Assembly: GCF_003855395.1 (NCBI RefSeq)
Contig: NZ_CP034015.1
Location: forward strand, 3,296,001 to 3,360,000
Direction: 5' to 3'
Source of the DNA: Shewanella livingstonensis
GTDB taxonomy: Bacteria; Pseudomonadota; Gammaproteobacteria; Enterobacterales; Shewanellaceae
Length of the DNA stretch: 64,000 nucleotides
A program made the translations under genes and the position numbers. Of this stretch, positions 1-8,689 are shown piece after piece (the first letter of the stretch is position 1; each line of letters begins with the position of its first letter). Below the pieces are notes generated by a model that ran no database searches, was not told the origin of the DNA, and was given only the letters and a program-made list of their open reading frames with translations.

Positions 1-196
1 TCCAACTCAGTCAGGTTTGATCTAGATAGCTATTTAAGATGATTTACGTCGAGTTACCGATTGTTAATAGCTAACATGACTCATAAAATAACATTATTTG
101 CGCTGGCATCCAGATATCATATCAATCAAATGATATCGTTAAGCAGCAATTTAATAAGCTTAATATCACTATTAATCATGACTAAATAGGCATTTT

Positions 197-1486
197 ATGC
201 ACATTGACCATACATTATCAGACATTGTTGCCCGTAAGCACTTTTTCTCAGTACCTTTAGACTACCAACAAAGTCCCAGCAAACAGATCACTGTTTTTGC
301 CCGCGAAATAGTCAGCATTGAAAACCAACATAAAGAACTACCTTACTTAGTCTTTTTTCAAGGCGGACCGGGGTTTGGTGCTGTAAGACCCATAAGTAAC
401 AATGGCTGGATAAAACGCGCCTTAACAGAATATAGAGTCCTATTACTTGATCAGCGTGGCACTGGGTTATCGACTCCTGTTAATGCCAGCAGCTTAAGCT
501 ACATGAGTGCTACAGATCAGGCCGACTACTTAAGCTTTTTTCGCGCCGACAATATTATTCGCGACGCTGAATACATTCGCGCTAAATTATCACCCGATCA
601 ACCGTGGAGTATTTTAGGTCAAAGTTTTGGCGGATTTTGTGTATTACATTATTTATCTGCGGCGCCAGAAGGCTTAAAAGAAGCCTATATCACTGGCGGT
701 ATTCCTTCATTAACCCGCCCTGTAGATGAAGTTTATCAAGCAACCTATCAGCGAGTCATCGCCAAAAACAATGACTTTTTCAAACGTTTTACTGACGCCC
801 GTTTACTCGTGGATAACCTGGCCAAGTATCTGTACGACAACAAGGTTTATTTAGCGACTGGCGAGCTACTTAGTGTTGAGATGCTGCAGCTATTAGGCAT
901 TAACCTCGGCATGGAACAAGGACCAGAATCGGTTTACTATTTGCTTGAGCATGCCTTAGTTGAAACCAACCACGGTGTTGATATTAATCCGTTATTTTTA
1001 CATCAATTTAGCCATTTTCTCGACTACAGCACTAATCCTCTTTTTGCGTTATTGCACGAGTCTATCTACTGCCAACATAATGCTTCATCCTGGGCGGCTC
1101 ATAGAGTGAGATCGCAGTTTGAACAATTCAACTACCGTCCAGGTAAGCCATTATTGTTTACTGGAGAAATGGTTTACCCATGGATGTTTGCCCAGTTTGA
1201 GCAACTTGAACCACTACAACAAGCTGCCAACTTAATTGCGGCTAAAAAAGACTGGCCCGCATTGTACGACTTAGAAAAACTGTCTAACAATAAGGTTCCT
1301 GTTGCGGCAGCGATATACAGCGAAGATATGTTTGTTGAAATGCAATACAGCTTAGAAACAGCTAAGCAAGTCAATAACCTTAAATACTGGCTCACCTCAG
1401 AATACGAGCACAATGGTATTCGTATGGACGGCGAACACATTTTAGATAAATTGATCAGCCTTAATCGCGGTAAATGCCTTCGTTAA
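197..1486 (+). CDS. Alpha/beta hydrolase, proline iminopeptidase-like (peptidase family S33)
   Basis: A 429-residue protein with the layout of S33 prolyl aminopeptidases, which remove N-terminal proline from peptides in the cytoplasm. The oxyanion-hole motif FFQGGPGFG lies near residue 53 and the nucleophile elbow GQSFGGF near 140. A late Asp (YSEDMFV) and His (YEHNGI) are in place to complete a Ser-Asp-His triad. No signal peptide is visible. The gene stands alone and converges on the nitroreductase gene across a perfect palindrome at 1621-1650. Hydrolase fold and catalytic residues are clear. The substrate is inferred from family resemblance and could be another small peptide or ester. Confidence 0.8.
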   Translation: MHIDHTLSDIVARKHFFSVPLDYQQSPSKQITVFAREIVSIENQHKELPYLVFFQGGPGFGAVRPISNNGWIKRALTEYRVLLLDQRGTGLSTPVNASSLSYMSATDQADYLSFFRADNIIRDAEYIRAKLSPDQPWSILGQSFGGFCVLHYLSAAPEGLKEAYITGGIPSLTRPVDEVYQATYQRVIAKNNDFFKRFTDARLLVDNLAKYLYDNKVYLATGELLSVEMLQLLGINLGMEQGPESVYYLLEHALVETNHGVDINPLFLHQFSHFLDYSTNPLFALLHESIYCQHNASSWAAHRVRSQFEQFNYRPGKPLLFTGEMVYPWMFAQFEQLEPLQQAANLIAAKKDWPALYDLEKLSNNKVPVAAAIYSEDMFVEMQYSLETAKQVNNLKYWLTSEYEHNGIRMDGEHILDKLISLNRGKCLR

Positions 1487-1618
1487 CTGTGCTTACGCTA
1501 GAAGCATTTTTGTTAAAATTGCTTATTGTTGAAGAGCATAAGTTAAGAGTACATAAACTAAGAGTGCATGTGTTAACAAGGCAGATGCGAAAGCTACTTT
1601 GCTAAATACTAGGTTAAA

Positions 1619-1652
1619 AAAACGGCTTAAGCATTAATGCTTAAGCCGTTTT
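1619..1652. terminator. Bidirectional terminator, perfect 30-bp palindrome
   Basis: Positions 1621-1650 form a perfect palindrome (arms AACGGCTTAAGCATT and its complement), flanked by an A-run on the left and T's on the right. It lies between the convergent hydrolase and nitroreductase genes and can end transcription from both sides. Confidence 0.8.
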
Positions 1653-1696
1653 CTATTGCTTTACTGCAGATACATATCTGTAGTAAAGCACACACA

Positions 1697-2353
1697 TTAT
1701 ACTACTTGGATAACTTGTTCTTTAGTAAAACGAGACTTAGGCAATGCAGCGTTATAATCTTCTTCAGGGCTGTGGTAACCCAATACAAGTGCTACGTCGC
1801 AAATATAACCGTCTAATTCTTTTGCAAAAATTTGACCCACCATCTCAATATCAATCCCTTCCATCGGGGTTGAATCAATACCTAAACGGGCAACGGCATG
1901 CATAGTGTTACCTAACGCTAAATAGGTTTGTGCTTTAGTCCACTCAGCATTGTTACCTGCTTCGTCAGTATTTAAGTCCACAAATGCGTATGCGCCAAAT
2001 GCACCTTCACGATCTTCAGCCTTAGTACGGCCATCGGCAATACCTTGATCGACCACTTTGGCATAATCTTCACGGGTATATTTTGGATTATGAGCAAACA
2101 ATACGATGTGAGATGCCGCCTTAATATGCGGTTGATTAAACTGAAACTTGTTAGCAAAAGTGTCATGCATACGCTGTTTGGCTTCATCACTTTCAATCAC
2201 GATAAATTTCCATGGTTGAGAGTTGATAGATGAAGGCGATAGTCTCATGGCATCATAAATAATTGCCATATCGTCGGCTGAAATACGTTTGCTTGGATCA
2301 TAGCGTTTGGCGGTGTAGCGTTTTTCTAAATCAGTAATAATAGCGTTGGTCAT
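1697..2353 (-). CDS. Oxygen-insensitive NAD(P)H nitroreductase family protein (NfsB-like)
   Basis: A 218-residue FMN-dependent nitroreductase. Family signatures are RYTAKRYDP at the N terminus (FMN phosphate contact), SSINSQPWKFIV, and a C-terminal LVLGYHSPEED stretch. Such enzymes reduce nitroaromatics, quinones or related acceptors with NAD(P)H. The open frame extends nine codons further upstream, but GGAG sits just before the ATG at 2353, so that start is chosen. The gene is monocistronic and ends at the palindromic terminator at 1619-1652. The physiological substrate cannot be read from the sequence. Confidence 0.85.
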   Translation of the reverse strand: MTNAIITDLEKRYTAKRYDPSKRISADDMAIIYDAMRLSPSSINSQPWKFIVIESDEAKQRMHDTFANKFQFNQPHIKAASHIVLFAHNPKYTREDYAKVVDQGIADGRTKAEDREGAFGAYAFVDLNTDEAGNNAEWTKAQTYLALGNTMHAVARLGIDSTPMEGIDIEMVGQIFAKELDGYICDVALVLGYHSPEEDYNAALPKSRFTKEQVIQVV

Positions 2354-2622
2354 TTCAGACTCCATATAAATTTTAGACAATCAGTAAAAGGATTGGTAGT
2401 TAAACGGCATGTCATAATGAGATCGATTGACCTACCATGTTGATCACACCAACACGGCATGATTAACGAATTAACATTAAATAAACTTACAACTAAACGA
2501 TAAAATAAACAGAAAACAAGCAATAAATACAATTGGTTAACAATGATGTTCACATGTAAATCTCATTATTCTATAATTGTGCTATTAAATAGCTTTTCAA
2601 GGACATCGAGTAAATAAAATCA

Positions 2623-3168
2623 CTATCGCCATTTAATCGAGCAACCCATACTGGCGGTTTGTTGCTTAGGCCCTTTACCAATAGCAGCAATCAAGTGCAT
2701 GGCATTCAAAAGCTCTGGTTCTCGATTAGGATCATTCTGCAAACTGGCATTATCTAAACGGCCACGATATTGCAATTCACCAAGGTGATTAAAGCCAAAA
2801 AAGTCTGGGGTACACACTGCGCCATATTGTTGACCAACATGCTGGCCTTCATCCACTAAGTAGGGGAAAGTAAACCCGTGCTGCTCAGCAAAACGAAGCA
2901 TGTTTTCTGGCGAGTCGGAGTCAACCTGATGATAGTCATTTGACATCACGGCAAGGACATTAATGCCTTCGGCCATCAGTTGCTTTGTGTCCTCGGCTAA
3001 GCGAGTCGCAATGGCTTTAACATAAGGGCAGTGATTACAAATAAACATAATCAACAAGCCCTTTTCACCCAAGTGTTCACTCATAGTAAAAGCGTCACCA
3101 TTAGGGGTTTTAAGTGTAAAATCTGGTGCTTTCCAGCCGAAATCACAAATAGGCGTATCAAGTAACAT
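2623..3168 (-). CDS. Thioredoxin-like redoxin (AhpC/TSA-type) domain protein
   Basis: A 181-residue redoxin of the peroxiredoxin/TlpA superfamily. The motif CNHCPYVKA near residue 45 gives a CxxC active site in thioredoxin-like position, followed by the usual beta-alpha-beta core (VLAVMSNDY, YLVDEGQHVGQQYGAVCTPDFFGF). It has no signal peptide, so it should act in the cytoplasm. AAGGA lies nine bases before the ATG. The upstream region carries a box that also occurs at the divergent LysR/dehydrogenase promoter at 6864-6886, which suggests co-regulation. Function beyond thiol-disulfide chemistry is not assigned. Confidence 0.8.
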   Translation of the reverse strand: MLLDTPICDFGWKAPDFTLKTPNGDAFTMSEHLGEKGLLIMFICNHCPYVKAIATRLAEDTKQLMAEGINVLAVMSNDYHQVDSDSPENMLRFAEQHGFTFPYLVDEGQHVGQQYGAVCTPDFFGFNHLGELQYRGRLDNASLQNDPNREPELLNAMHLIAAIGKGPKQQTASMGCSIKWR

Positions 3169-3268
3169 AGTTTATATCCTTTACGGTTAGGCTGAAGTAC
3201 AGTGATATTGATTAGTAGCTCAGTGCCTAACCTCGTTAATGTTGCCATTATACTCGCAACGCCAAACG

Positions 3269-3320
3269 CTATATACAGCATAATAATTGAAATATTATCA
3301 ATTATTATTTGATAATCTAC
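3269..3320. promoter_or_regulatory. Candidate LysR-type operator upstream of the redoxin gene
   Basis: ATTATC at 3294-3299 and GATAAT at 3311-3316 are inverted arms separated by 11 bases, the T-N11-A format of LysR-family boxes. The surrounding bases align without gaps to 6841-6887 in front of the LysR gene (about 39 of 47 identical). In the second location the gene to the right is the regulator itself; here the gene to the right is missing. Confidence 0.5.
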
Positions 3321-3327
3321 TGAAACA

Positions 3328-3355
3328 AAAACAGCCAACAAATGTTAGCTGTTTT
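3328..3355. terminator. Orphan hairpin with flanking A and T runs
   Basis: Arms AAAACAGCCAAC and GTTAGCTGTTTT pair with one mismatch around a four-base AAAT loop and end in T's. It lies just right of the LysR-type box at 3294-3316 with no gene between. It looks like the terminator of a divergent gene that has been lost, but it could also act for leftward transcripts. Confidence 0.5.
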
Positions 3356-3387
3356 ACATAAGCTTGATAGCCTTAAACATTAACCAC

Positions 3388-3667
3388 TAGGGCCTGTTGC
3401 TCTTTGCTGGTTGAATGTTGTTCGAGTTAAAAACGTTTTAATCGAGGAGAATGGATTGATGCCTAGTCATCTAAGCAAAATGCATTCAACAAAGAGTAAA
3501 ACGTTTTTAGCCGAACCCTTCGGGCAGCGTTTGTTGGCCATTTTTACTGCGTTATCGACTTTTTATGTAGAATAACTACACCTCAAAGTCTCTGCCGCGC
3601 AGTTGTATATGTGAGTAATGGTCAACAATTCGCTGCAAAAACAACCTTGAAAGATCAACAGGCCCTA
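3388..3667. mobile_element. MITE-like element with terminal inverted repeats
   Basis: A 280-bp non-coding element bounded by TAGGGCCTGTTG at the left and the complementary CAACAGGCCCTA at the right. Similarity of the ends continues inward (CTCTTTGCTGGTTG against ATCTTTCAAGGTTG). There is no open reading frame for a transposase, so movement would need a protein supplied in trans. No clear target-site duplication is seen. It occupies the gap between the redoxin promoter region and the modF 3' end. Confidence 0.65.
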
Positions 3668-3679
3668 ATCATTAGAATA

Positions 3680-5149
3680 TTAGCTTTTTGTGATCACAGC
3701 CCGGTAACCACCGTGGTGCTCATCGGCCACAAACTCAATAAAGTGCTTAATACTATCGAGACTATCTTCCTGATAATGTGACACATACAACAATTGACTT
3801 AAGTGCTCTTTGGCGATGAGTTCAAGGGCGTTTTTAATCAATCTTCGACCTAAGTAATCTAAACCTTGATAGGGCTCATCGAGGATCAATAACGTTGGCT
3901 GTTTAACAATGGCTCTGGCGATTAATAATAACCGTTGCTGGCCATATTCTAATTGCCTAAATGACGATTTGCTCAAATGACCCATGTGTAAAATGGCTAA
4001 CCACTCAGTTGCGATAGCCACTTGTTGTTTCGACGCTTGTTGATACAAACCTATCGAGTCATAAAAGCCTGATACAATCACATCTAAGGCACTGCAATTA
4101 ACCCGATACTGTAAATGCAACGCCGATGACACCATGCCTATATGCTTTTTAATCTCCCAAATACTTTCGCCTGAACCTCTTTTTTTACCAAAAATATCAA
4201 TGTCATTGCTATAACACTGCGGATGATCGCCAAAAATAAGCCCAAGCAAAGTACTTTTACCGCAACCATTAGGTCCTTTAACTTGCCAATGCACGCCATT
4301 ATCGATGCGCCAATTCACCCCAGAAAAAATCACTTTATCACTGTAAGCTACTCGGCCATTGTTCAATTGAAAAACTGGATTTGCAAAGCTTGGACTGTGA
4401 CGATGCCGACGAATAAGCGCCAACAACTCTTCACTTTGTTGCCCAGACTGCGCTGTAAGTTGGCTTATAAGCGGATGGTTATCCCACTCAGACTTAGTCA
4501 TTACACTGTCTAGCGTGCCATGATTAAACATCGCAATATGTTCAATCCAGTCTGGCATATCTTCTTCACGCGACACAACAACCAGCATTTGTACTGTTTG
4601 CGATAACTGCTGTAAATAGTGACTTAACGCTTGTCGATGGCCAACATCAAGCCCAGCATAAGGTTCATCGAGCACTAAAAAAGGCACTTTGGTTGCCACT
4701 GCGCGGGCAAGCATCACCCGGCGGCTTTCGCCGGTAGAAAGCTGAGTAAACGGGCTAGCGCTTAACTGAATTAGATTTAATTGCTGCAATAATCGATGAG
4801 TCAGCGCTTCATCATTACATTGGGCAAAGATAACCCCATAAACCGTAGTTTTAGGATCGATATAGCCTAAAGATTCGCTGTCATCTTGATCAAGAATATC
4901 GTCAAGTAACTGCTGCTGTTCATGCAACGACACCAGGGCGACTTTCGTGCGGTCTACACCCAATAGCTGGCCAGAATAAGCCAAGGTTTTATCGTGCGCT
5001 TGCTGAGTGAATAGCAGCCCCAATAATGCACCTAAATCACCTTCGGTACTAAACACCCCCCAAGATTGTTGCGGTTCAATAAGCCAATTATCAATGTCCA
5101 TCGTCACACTAGACGAACGGCATTGCAGCTGTGTAAATCTGATTTCCAT
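3680..5149 (-). CDS. modF: ModF-like protein with two ABC ATPase domains
   Basis: A 489-residue protein of two fused ABC ATPase domains, matching the length and domain order of ModF, the molybdenum-associated ATPase known in E. coli. The second domain (from about residue 265) is complete: Walker A GPNGCGKST, a signature-like EYGQQRLLL, and Walker B LLILDEPYQGLD. The first domain keeps the signature LSTGESRR and Walker B LVLDEPYAGLD, but its Walker A position reads STEGDLGALL and lacks GxGKS. No membrane segments are present, and no modABC genes are next to it. The exact role of ModF is poorly known. Confidence 0.85.
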   Translation of the reverse strand: MEIRFTQLQCRSSSVTMDIDNWLIEPQQSWGVFSTEGDLGALLGLLFTQQAHDKTLAYSGQLLGVDRTKVALVSLHEQQQLLDDILDQDDSESLGYIDPKTTVYGVIFAQCNDEALTHRLLQQLNLIQLSASPFTQLSTGESRRVMLARAVATKVPFLVLDEPYAGLDVGHRQALSHYLQQLSQTVQMLVVVSREEDMPDWIEHIAMFNHGTLDSVMTKSEWDNHPLISQLTAQSGQQSEELLALIRRHRHSPSFANPVFQLNNGRVAYSDKVIFSGVNWRIDNGVHWQVKGPNGCGKSTLLGLIFGDHPQCYSNDIDIFGKKRGSGESIWEIKKHIGMVSSALHLQYRVNCSALDVIVSGFYDSIGLYQQASKQQVAIATEWLAILHMGHLSKSSFRQLEYGQQRLLLIARAIVKQPTLLILDEPYQGLDYLGRRLIKNALELIAKEHLSQLLYVSHYQEDSLDSIKHFIEFVADEHHGGYRAVITKS

Positions 5150-5234
5150 TTTGGCGCTTATCCTCGTCTATTAATACTAATTATTTAACAGCGTTTATAG
5201 TCAGAGTGTCTCACAAGACGGTTTGTGAAATCGA

Positions 5235-5267
5235 CAAAAAAGACAGATCATGTTTATGATCTGCCTT
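5235..5267 (-). terminator. Rho-independent terminator after the monooxygenase-like gene
   Basis: Read leftward, CAGATCAT pairs with ATGATCTG around a short loop and is followed by a run of T's (the A-run at 5236-5241 on the top strand). It lies about 80 bases past the stop of the gene at 5349-5639. Confidence 0.75.
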
Positions 5268-5348
5268 AAGGTTAACGTGTAATAAATCTTGTCATTTCTC
5301 ACTAATGAATCATGCAATAAATCATCTAAACTCAGCTATTGCACCTCG

Positions 5349-5639
5349 TTAGCCTATAACGCTCATTTCATTAACAATAAACTCGACTACCGCCCCTTCT
5401 GTCGCGGCGACGTAATCAGCTAAATGTTGATTACCCATATGAGCTTGCCACAATTCACGGCTCTGCCAGTTTTCATAAAACATAAAATGCGCTGGATTAG
5501 CATTATCTTGGTGTAAATCGTAGTTAATGCAACCTTCTTCAGCACGCGTAACCGCAATCAGTTTTAATAATTCAGCTTTGACTAAATCGACTTTGTCTGC
5601 TTTAGCGATAATGTTGGCAACGATAGTTAACTGTGACAT
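5349..5639 (-). CDS. Antibiotic biosynthesis monooxygenase (ABM) domain protein, quinol monooxygenase-like
   Basis: A 96-residue single-domain protein of the ABM/YgiN family. The family pattern is visible as EEGCINYDLHQDNANP, FMFYENWQSRELWQAH and HMGNQHLADY. YgiN acts on quinols, and others cleave or oxidise aromatic compounds. A strong AAGGAAG ribosome site precedes the ATG. It lies 98 bases after the dehydrogenase gene and is followed by a terminator, so the two probably form an operon. Pairing with a quinone reductase-like enzyme under one LysR regulator fits a quinone or electrophile redox cycle, which is inference. Confidence 0.8.
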   Translation of the reverse strand: MSQLTIVANIIAKADKVDLVKAELLKLIAVTRAEEGCINYDLHQDNANPAHFMFYENWQSRELWQAHMGNQHLADYVAATEGAVVEFIVNEMSVIG

Positions 5640-5662
5640 TTTTACTTCCTTTTAATCATACA

Positions 5663-5698
5663 ATCAATAAAATCAATAAAATCAATAAAATCAATAAA
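5663..5698. repeat. Four tandem copies of a 9-bp repeat
   Basis: ATCAATAAA occurs four times head to tail between the dehydrogenase stop and the monooxygenase ribosome site. The copies are exact, so copy number could vary by slippage and change the spacing between the two genes. Confidence 0.8.
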
Positions 5699-5737
5699 AC
5701 TTTATAAATATGGGAGAAGAATAGACTTTATAAATAA

Positions 5738-6763
5738 CTAAAAACCTTCTAATACAATTTTACCAATTGAACGGCCAGATTCTAATGCTTGGTGGGCAGC
5801 ACGCAAATTTGTCGCGTTAATAGCGCCCATGTGCTGACCTAACGTGGTTTGAATATAACCTTGGTCAACGAGATCAGCAACCCGATTCAATAACCGACCT
5901 TGTTCATCCATATCTGCCGCATTAAACATCGAACGAGCAAACATAAACTCCCAATGTAATGACAAGCTTTTTAGCTTCAATTTAGTCACATCAAGCGCTT
6001 CAGGGTCGTCAATCATGGCAATCTTACCAAATGGCGCTAATAACTCTGTGTAACTCTCAAAATAACTATCCGTGCTGTTTAGGCTCGCAACGTGAGTCAC
6101 TGGGCCAATGTTTAGCGCTTCAATTTGTGCTGCAAGTGGCTTGCTGTGGTCGACAACATAGTCCGCACCCAATTTCTTAACCCACTCACTTGAGCTTGCA
6201 CGTGATGCCGTACCAATAATGGTTGCACCCGTAATAGCTTTAGCCAATTGTACAAATATAGAACCCACTCCACCGGCAGCGCCAACAACCAAAATCACTT
6301 CGTTTGATTTATCTATCGCGCTAGGGCTTTGCTGTTTAATTGATAAATGTTCAAACAACAGCTCCCATGCTGTAATTGCCGTTAACGGCAGTGCAGCCGC
6401 TTCAGCATTTGACAAACTTTTTGGCTTAAAACCGACTAAACGCTCATCGACCAATTGAAATTCAGCATTACAACCTTGGCGAGTAATATCACCGGCATAA
6501 TAAACCACATCACCTGGCTTAAATTGGCTGGTTTTATCGCCTGTTGCAATCACCTCACCCACAGCATCCCAACCAATCACTTTCACTGCACCGTCTGTTG
6601 GCGGCATAGTTAAACGCACTTTATAATCGGCAGGGTTAACCGAAATTGCATTCACCTTGATAAGTAAATCACGGCCAGTGGCAATAGGCTGCGCTAAAGT
6701 GACATCGATTAATGATTCTGGGTTCGAAATTTCAAGAGACTGTGTGTATCCAATAGCTTTCAT
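5738..6763 (-). CDS. Zinc-type alcohol dehydrogenase / quinone oxidoreductase family protein (MDR superfamily)
   Basis: A 341-residue medium-chain dehydrogenase/reductase with an N-terminal GroES-like domain and a Rossmann NADPH domain with GAAGGVGSIFVQLAK near residue 165. The catalytic zinc cysteines of true alcohol dehydrogenases are not evident, which fits the quinone oxidoreductase and zinc-binding-like subgroup. AGGA sits before the ATG. The gene is divergent from a LysR regulator 124 bp away, with a LysR-type box between them, and is followed by an ABM monooxygenase gene. Substrate is unknown; quinones or enones are likely from the family. Confidence 0.82.
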   Translation of the reverse strand: MKAIGYTQSLEISNPESLIDVTLAQPIATGRDLLIKVNAISVNPADYKVRLTMPPTDGAVKVIGWDAVGEVIATGDKTSQFKPGDVVYYAGDITRQGCNAEFQLVDERLVGFKPKSLSNAEAAALPLTAITAWELLFEHLSIKQQSPSAIDKSNEVILVVGAAGGVGSIFVQLAKAITGATIIGTASRASSSEWVKKLGADYVVDHSKPLAAQIEALNIGPVTHVASLNSTDSYFESYTELLAPFGKIAMIDDPEALDVTKLKLKSLSLHWEFMFARSMFNAADMDEQGRLLNRVADLVDQGYIQTTLGQHMGAINATNLRAAHQALESGRSIGKIVLEGF

Positions 6764-6840
6764 AATGTGGTTCCTGTTATGTCAATCTGCAAATGATGTT
6801 CAAACTTGATGAAGTAATAATAGCCCTTGTTTTATCACCC

Positions 6841-6887
6841 ATAAACAGCATAATGATTGAAAAATTATCAAATTAAATTGGATAATC
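6841..6887. promoter_or_regulatory. LysR-type operator between dehydrogenase and regulator genes
   Basis: ATTATC (6864-6869) and GATAAT (6881-6886) form inverted arms with an 11-base spacer, ending one base before the ATG of the LysR gene. This is the usual place for binding and autorepression by the adjacent regulator. A near copy lies at 3269-3320. Confidence 0.6.
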
Positions 6888-7823
6888 ATGCTTCTAGAAG
6901 ACTTACAAGTGGTACTAAAAGTAGCTGAGTTTCGCAGTATTACTGCCGCAGCAACTAACTTAGACATGCGCACTGCAACCGCCAGTGCGGCACTAAAACG
7001 AGTAGAAGCTAATTTAGGTGCAGAGTTATTTATTCGCACCACTAGACAATTACGTTTATCGAGCGCTGGCGAAAAATACATTCCACAGTGTGAGCAAGCC
7101 ATGTTAATGCTGGAGCAAGCAAAGCAGAACATGAAAGGTGAACTGGACATTATTGATGGTGACTTACGCTTAGCCATATCATCGGATCTGGGGCGTAATA
7201 TCGTTATGCCTTGGCTAGATGAATTTATGGATACTCATTCAAAAGTGAGTTTAAGAGTCAGCATTAGTGATACCAACGTTGACTTTTATCGCGACGCTGT
7301 CGATTTAGCTTTACGTTATGGTTCACCTAATGATGCTAACTTATACGGTTTTAAAATTTGTAATGTGCCAAGGCTAATTTGTGCATCACAAGCTTACCTT
7401 GATAAATTTGGTACACCGACCCATCCACAAGATTTGGCACAACATAACGCCCTGCTATATCAATTACAAAACTTAACCCACGACATCTGGGAATTCACCC
7501 AAGGTAATGACAGTCTTAAAGTAAAAGTATCGGGCAACCGAATAGCCAATGATGCCGACTTAGTTAGACGTTGGTGCGTCAGTGGTAAAGGCATTGCTGC
7601 CAAGTCTTGCTTAGACATGTCACATGATTTACTTGCTAGTAATTTGGTAAGGATCATGGCGGACTATCCACTTAAATCTACTGAATTGTGGTTAGTGTTT
7701 CCTAGCAGACAATCTATTACCCCCGCAGCGCGATTACTGCGCGATATGCTTAAGCAGAAAACTCGTGATATTTTGCAGCAATTAATTGACAGAGGCATAC
7801 TTGATAAAAGCATGTTGGATTAA
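6888..7823 (+). CDS. LysR-family transcriptional regulator
   Basis: A 311-residue LysR regulator. The N-terminal winged helix-turn-helix (residues 1-60) carries FRSITAAATNLDMRTATAS and LGAELFIRTTRQLRLSSAG. Residues from about 90 to 300 form the LysR substrate-binding domain (SDTNVDFYRDAVDLALRYG is typical). It is transcribed away from the dehydrogenase/monooxygenase pair and probably controls them and itself. A copy of the same box near 3300 suggests the redoxin gene is also in its regulon. The effector is unknown. Confidence 0.9.
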   Translation: MLLEDLQVVLKVAEFRSITAAATNLDMRTATASAALKRVEANLGAELFIRTTRQLRLSSAGEKYIPQCEQAMLMLEQAKQNMKGELDIIDGDLRLAISSDLGRNIVMPWLDEFMDTHSKVSLRVSISDTNVDFYRDAVDLALRYGSPNDANLYGFKICNVPRLICASQAYLDKFGTPTHPQDLAQHNALLYQLQNLTHDIWEFTQGNDSLKVKVSGNRIANDADLVRRWCVSGKGIAAKSCLDMSHDLLASNLVRIMADYPLKSTELWLVFPSRQSITPAARLLRDMLKQKTRDILQQLIDRGILDKSMLD

Positions 7824-8021
7824 ATAGGCCATTTTAAAAAGTAATGTCCACATTAAGCCTTGAAATATGCAGAACAAGCACTTAACAGGCTTGAACTACA
7901 ACATCCAATATCGATCATAACCGTTACTTTAACAAAAGGCATAATCTTGACGTTAGTGGTTTCTACTCTAGCGGGTATTGTTAGACATTAAAGAGTTGCA
8001 TCATAGCTATAGAAAAAGCAT

Positions 8022-8049
8022 GGCTAATCATTAACATAAAGGATTAGCC
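8022..8049. other. Hairpin between convergent genes
   Basis: GGCTAATC and GATTAGCC are perfect eight-base inverted arms with a 12-base loop between the convergent lysR and HPP genes. No T-run follows, so a terminator role is uncertain. Confidence 0.35.
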
Positions 8050-8080
8050 TGTACAGCAGAGAAAATAATATCCCGAACAC

Positions 8081-8629
8081 TTACATCCAATACACTGGAT
8101 AATGACGCTTAGGATCAGTAGAGAGGTTATTAACAACTAATGCCACGAGTAAGAGCAATACTGAGCCTAAAAATACTGGCATTAACGCGTAGAGAAAGCC
8201 GAGATTGTGTACGTTTTCACCACCAATTACAGCTATCAAAGCAGTAGCACCTCCAGGAGGATGTAAGGTCCGAGTCAAGTACATTAACGCAATTGATAGT
8301 GATACAGATAAAGCACTAGCAAGTACGATATAATCAGCAAAGACTTGATAAACTGCAACACCAATTAATGCTGACAATACACTGCCACCAATTAAATTAC
8401 GCGGTTGAGAAAACTCCGCCAATGGCGCACCATAAACCAGCACAGCTGAAGCGCCAAAAGAACCGATAACAAACATGCTACCCATTGGGTTTACGCTGAT
8501 ATAAAAAGCAAGACTGGCAACTAAGTAGATACCACAAAATGCTCCAACCCAAGACCAAATAATTTTCTTAAGCGGTTGTCTTGGAGGACAAATATCTTTC
8601 GAACGCATACGGGTAAAATAGAATCTCAT
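8081..8629 (-). CDS. HPP family integral membrane protein
   Basis: A 182-residue protein with about four or five hydrophobic segments and the family hallmark RTLHPPGGATALIAV near residue 120, from which the HPP family takes its name. Related proteins have been linked to nitrite transport in plastids and cyanobacteria; bacterial roles are mostly unproven. The inner membrane is the expected location. A good CRP-like box lies 39-60 bases upstream of the ATG, so carbon or electron-acceptor control is possible. There is no operon partner. Confidence 0.8.
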   Translation of the reverse strand: MRFYFTRMRSKDICPPRQPLKKIIWSWVGAFCGIYLVASLAFYISVNPMGSMFVIGSFGASAVLVYGAPLAEFSQPRNLIGGSVLSALIGVAVYQVFADYIVLASALSVSLSIALMYLTRTLHPPGGATALIAVIGGENVHNLGFLYALMPVFLGSVLLLLVALVVNNLSTDPKRHYPVYWM

Positions 8630-8667
8630 GATGATAATCCGGACTGAATAGAATCAATACATTATTG

Positions 8668-8689
8668 ATAAGTGATCTGCATCACAATT
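8668..8689. promoter_or_regulatory. CRP-like binding site upstream of the HPP gene
   Basis: AGTGATCTGCATCACA matches the CRP pattern TGTGA-N6-TCACA at nine of ten conserved positions and is nearly symmetric. It lies 39-60 bases before the HPP start codon, compatible with regulation of that promoter. It was judged by eye only. Confidence 0.5.

Noticed and set aside
1174..1440. Bottom-strand frame of 88 codons within the hydrolase gene
   Set aside because: It lies fully inside a well-supported gene and lacks protein-like features.
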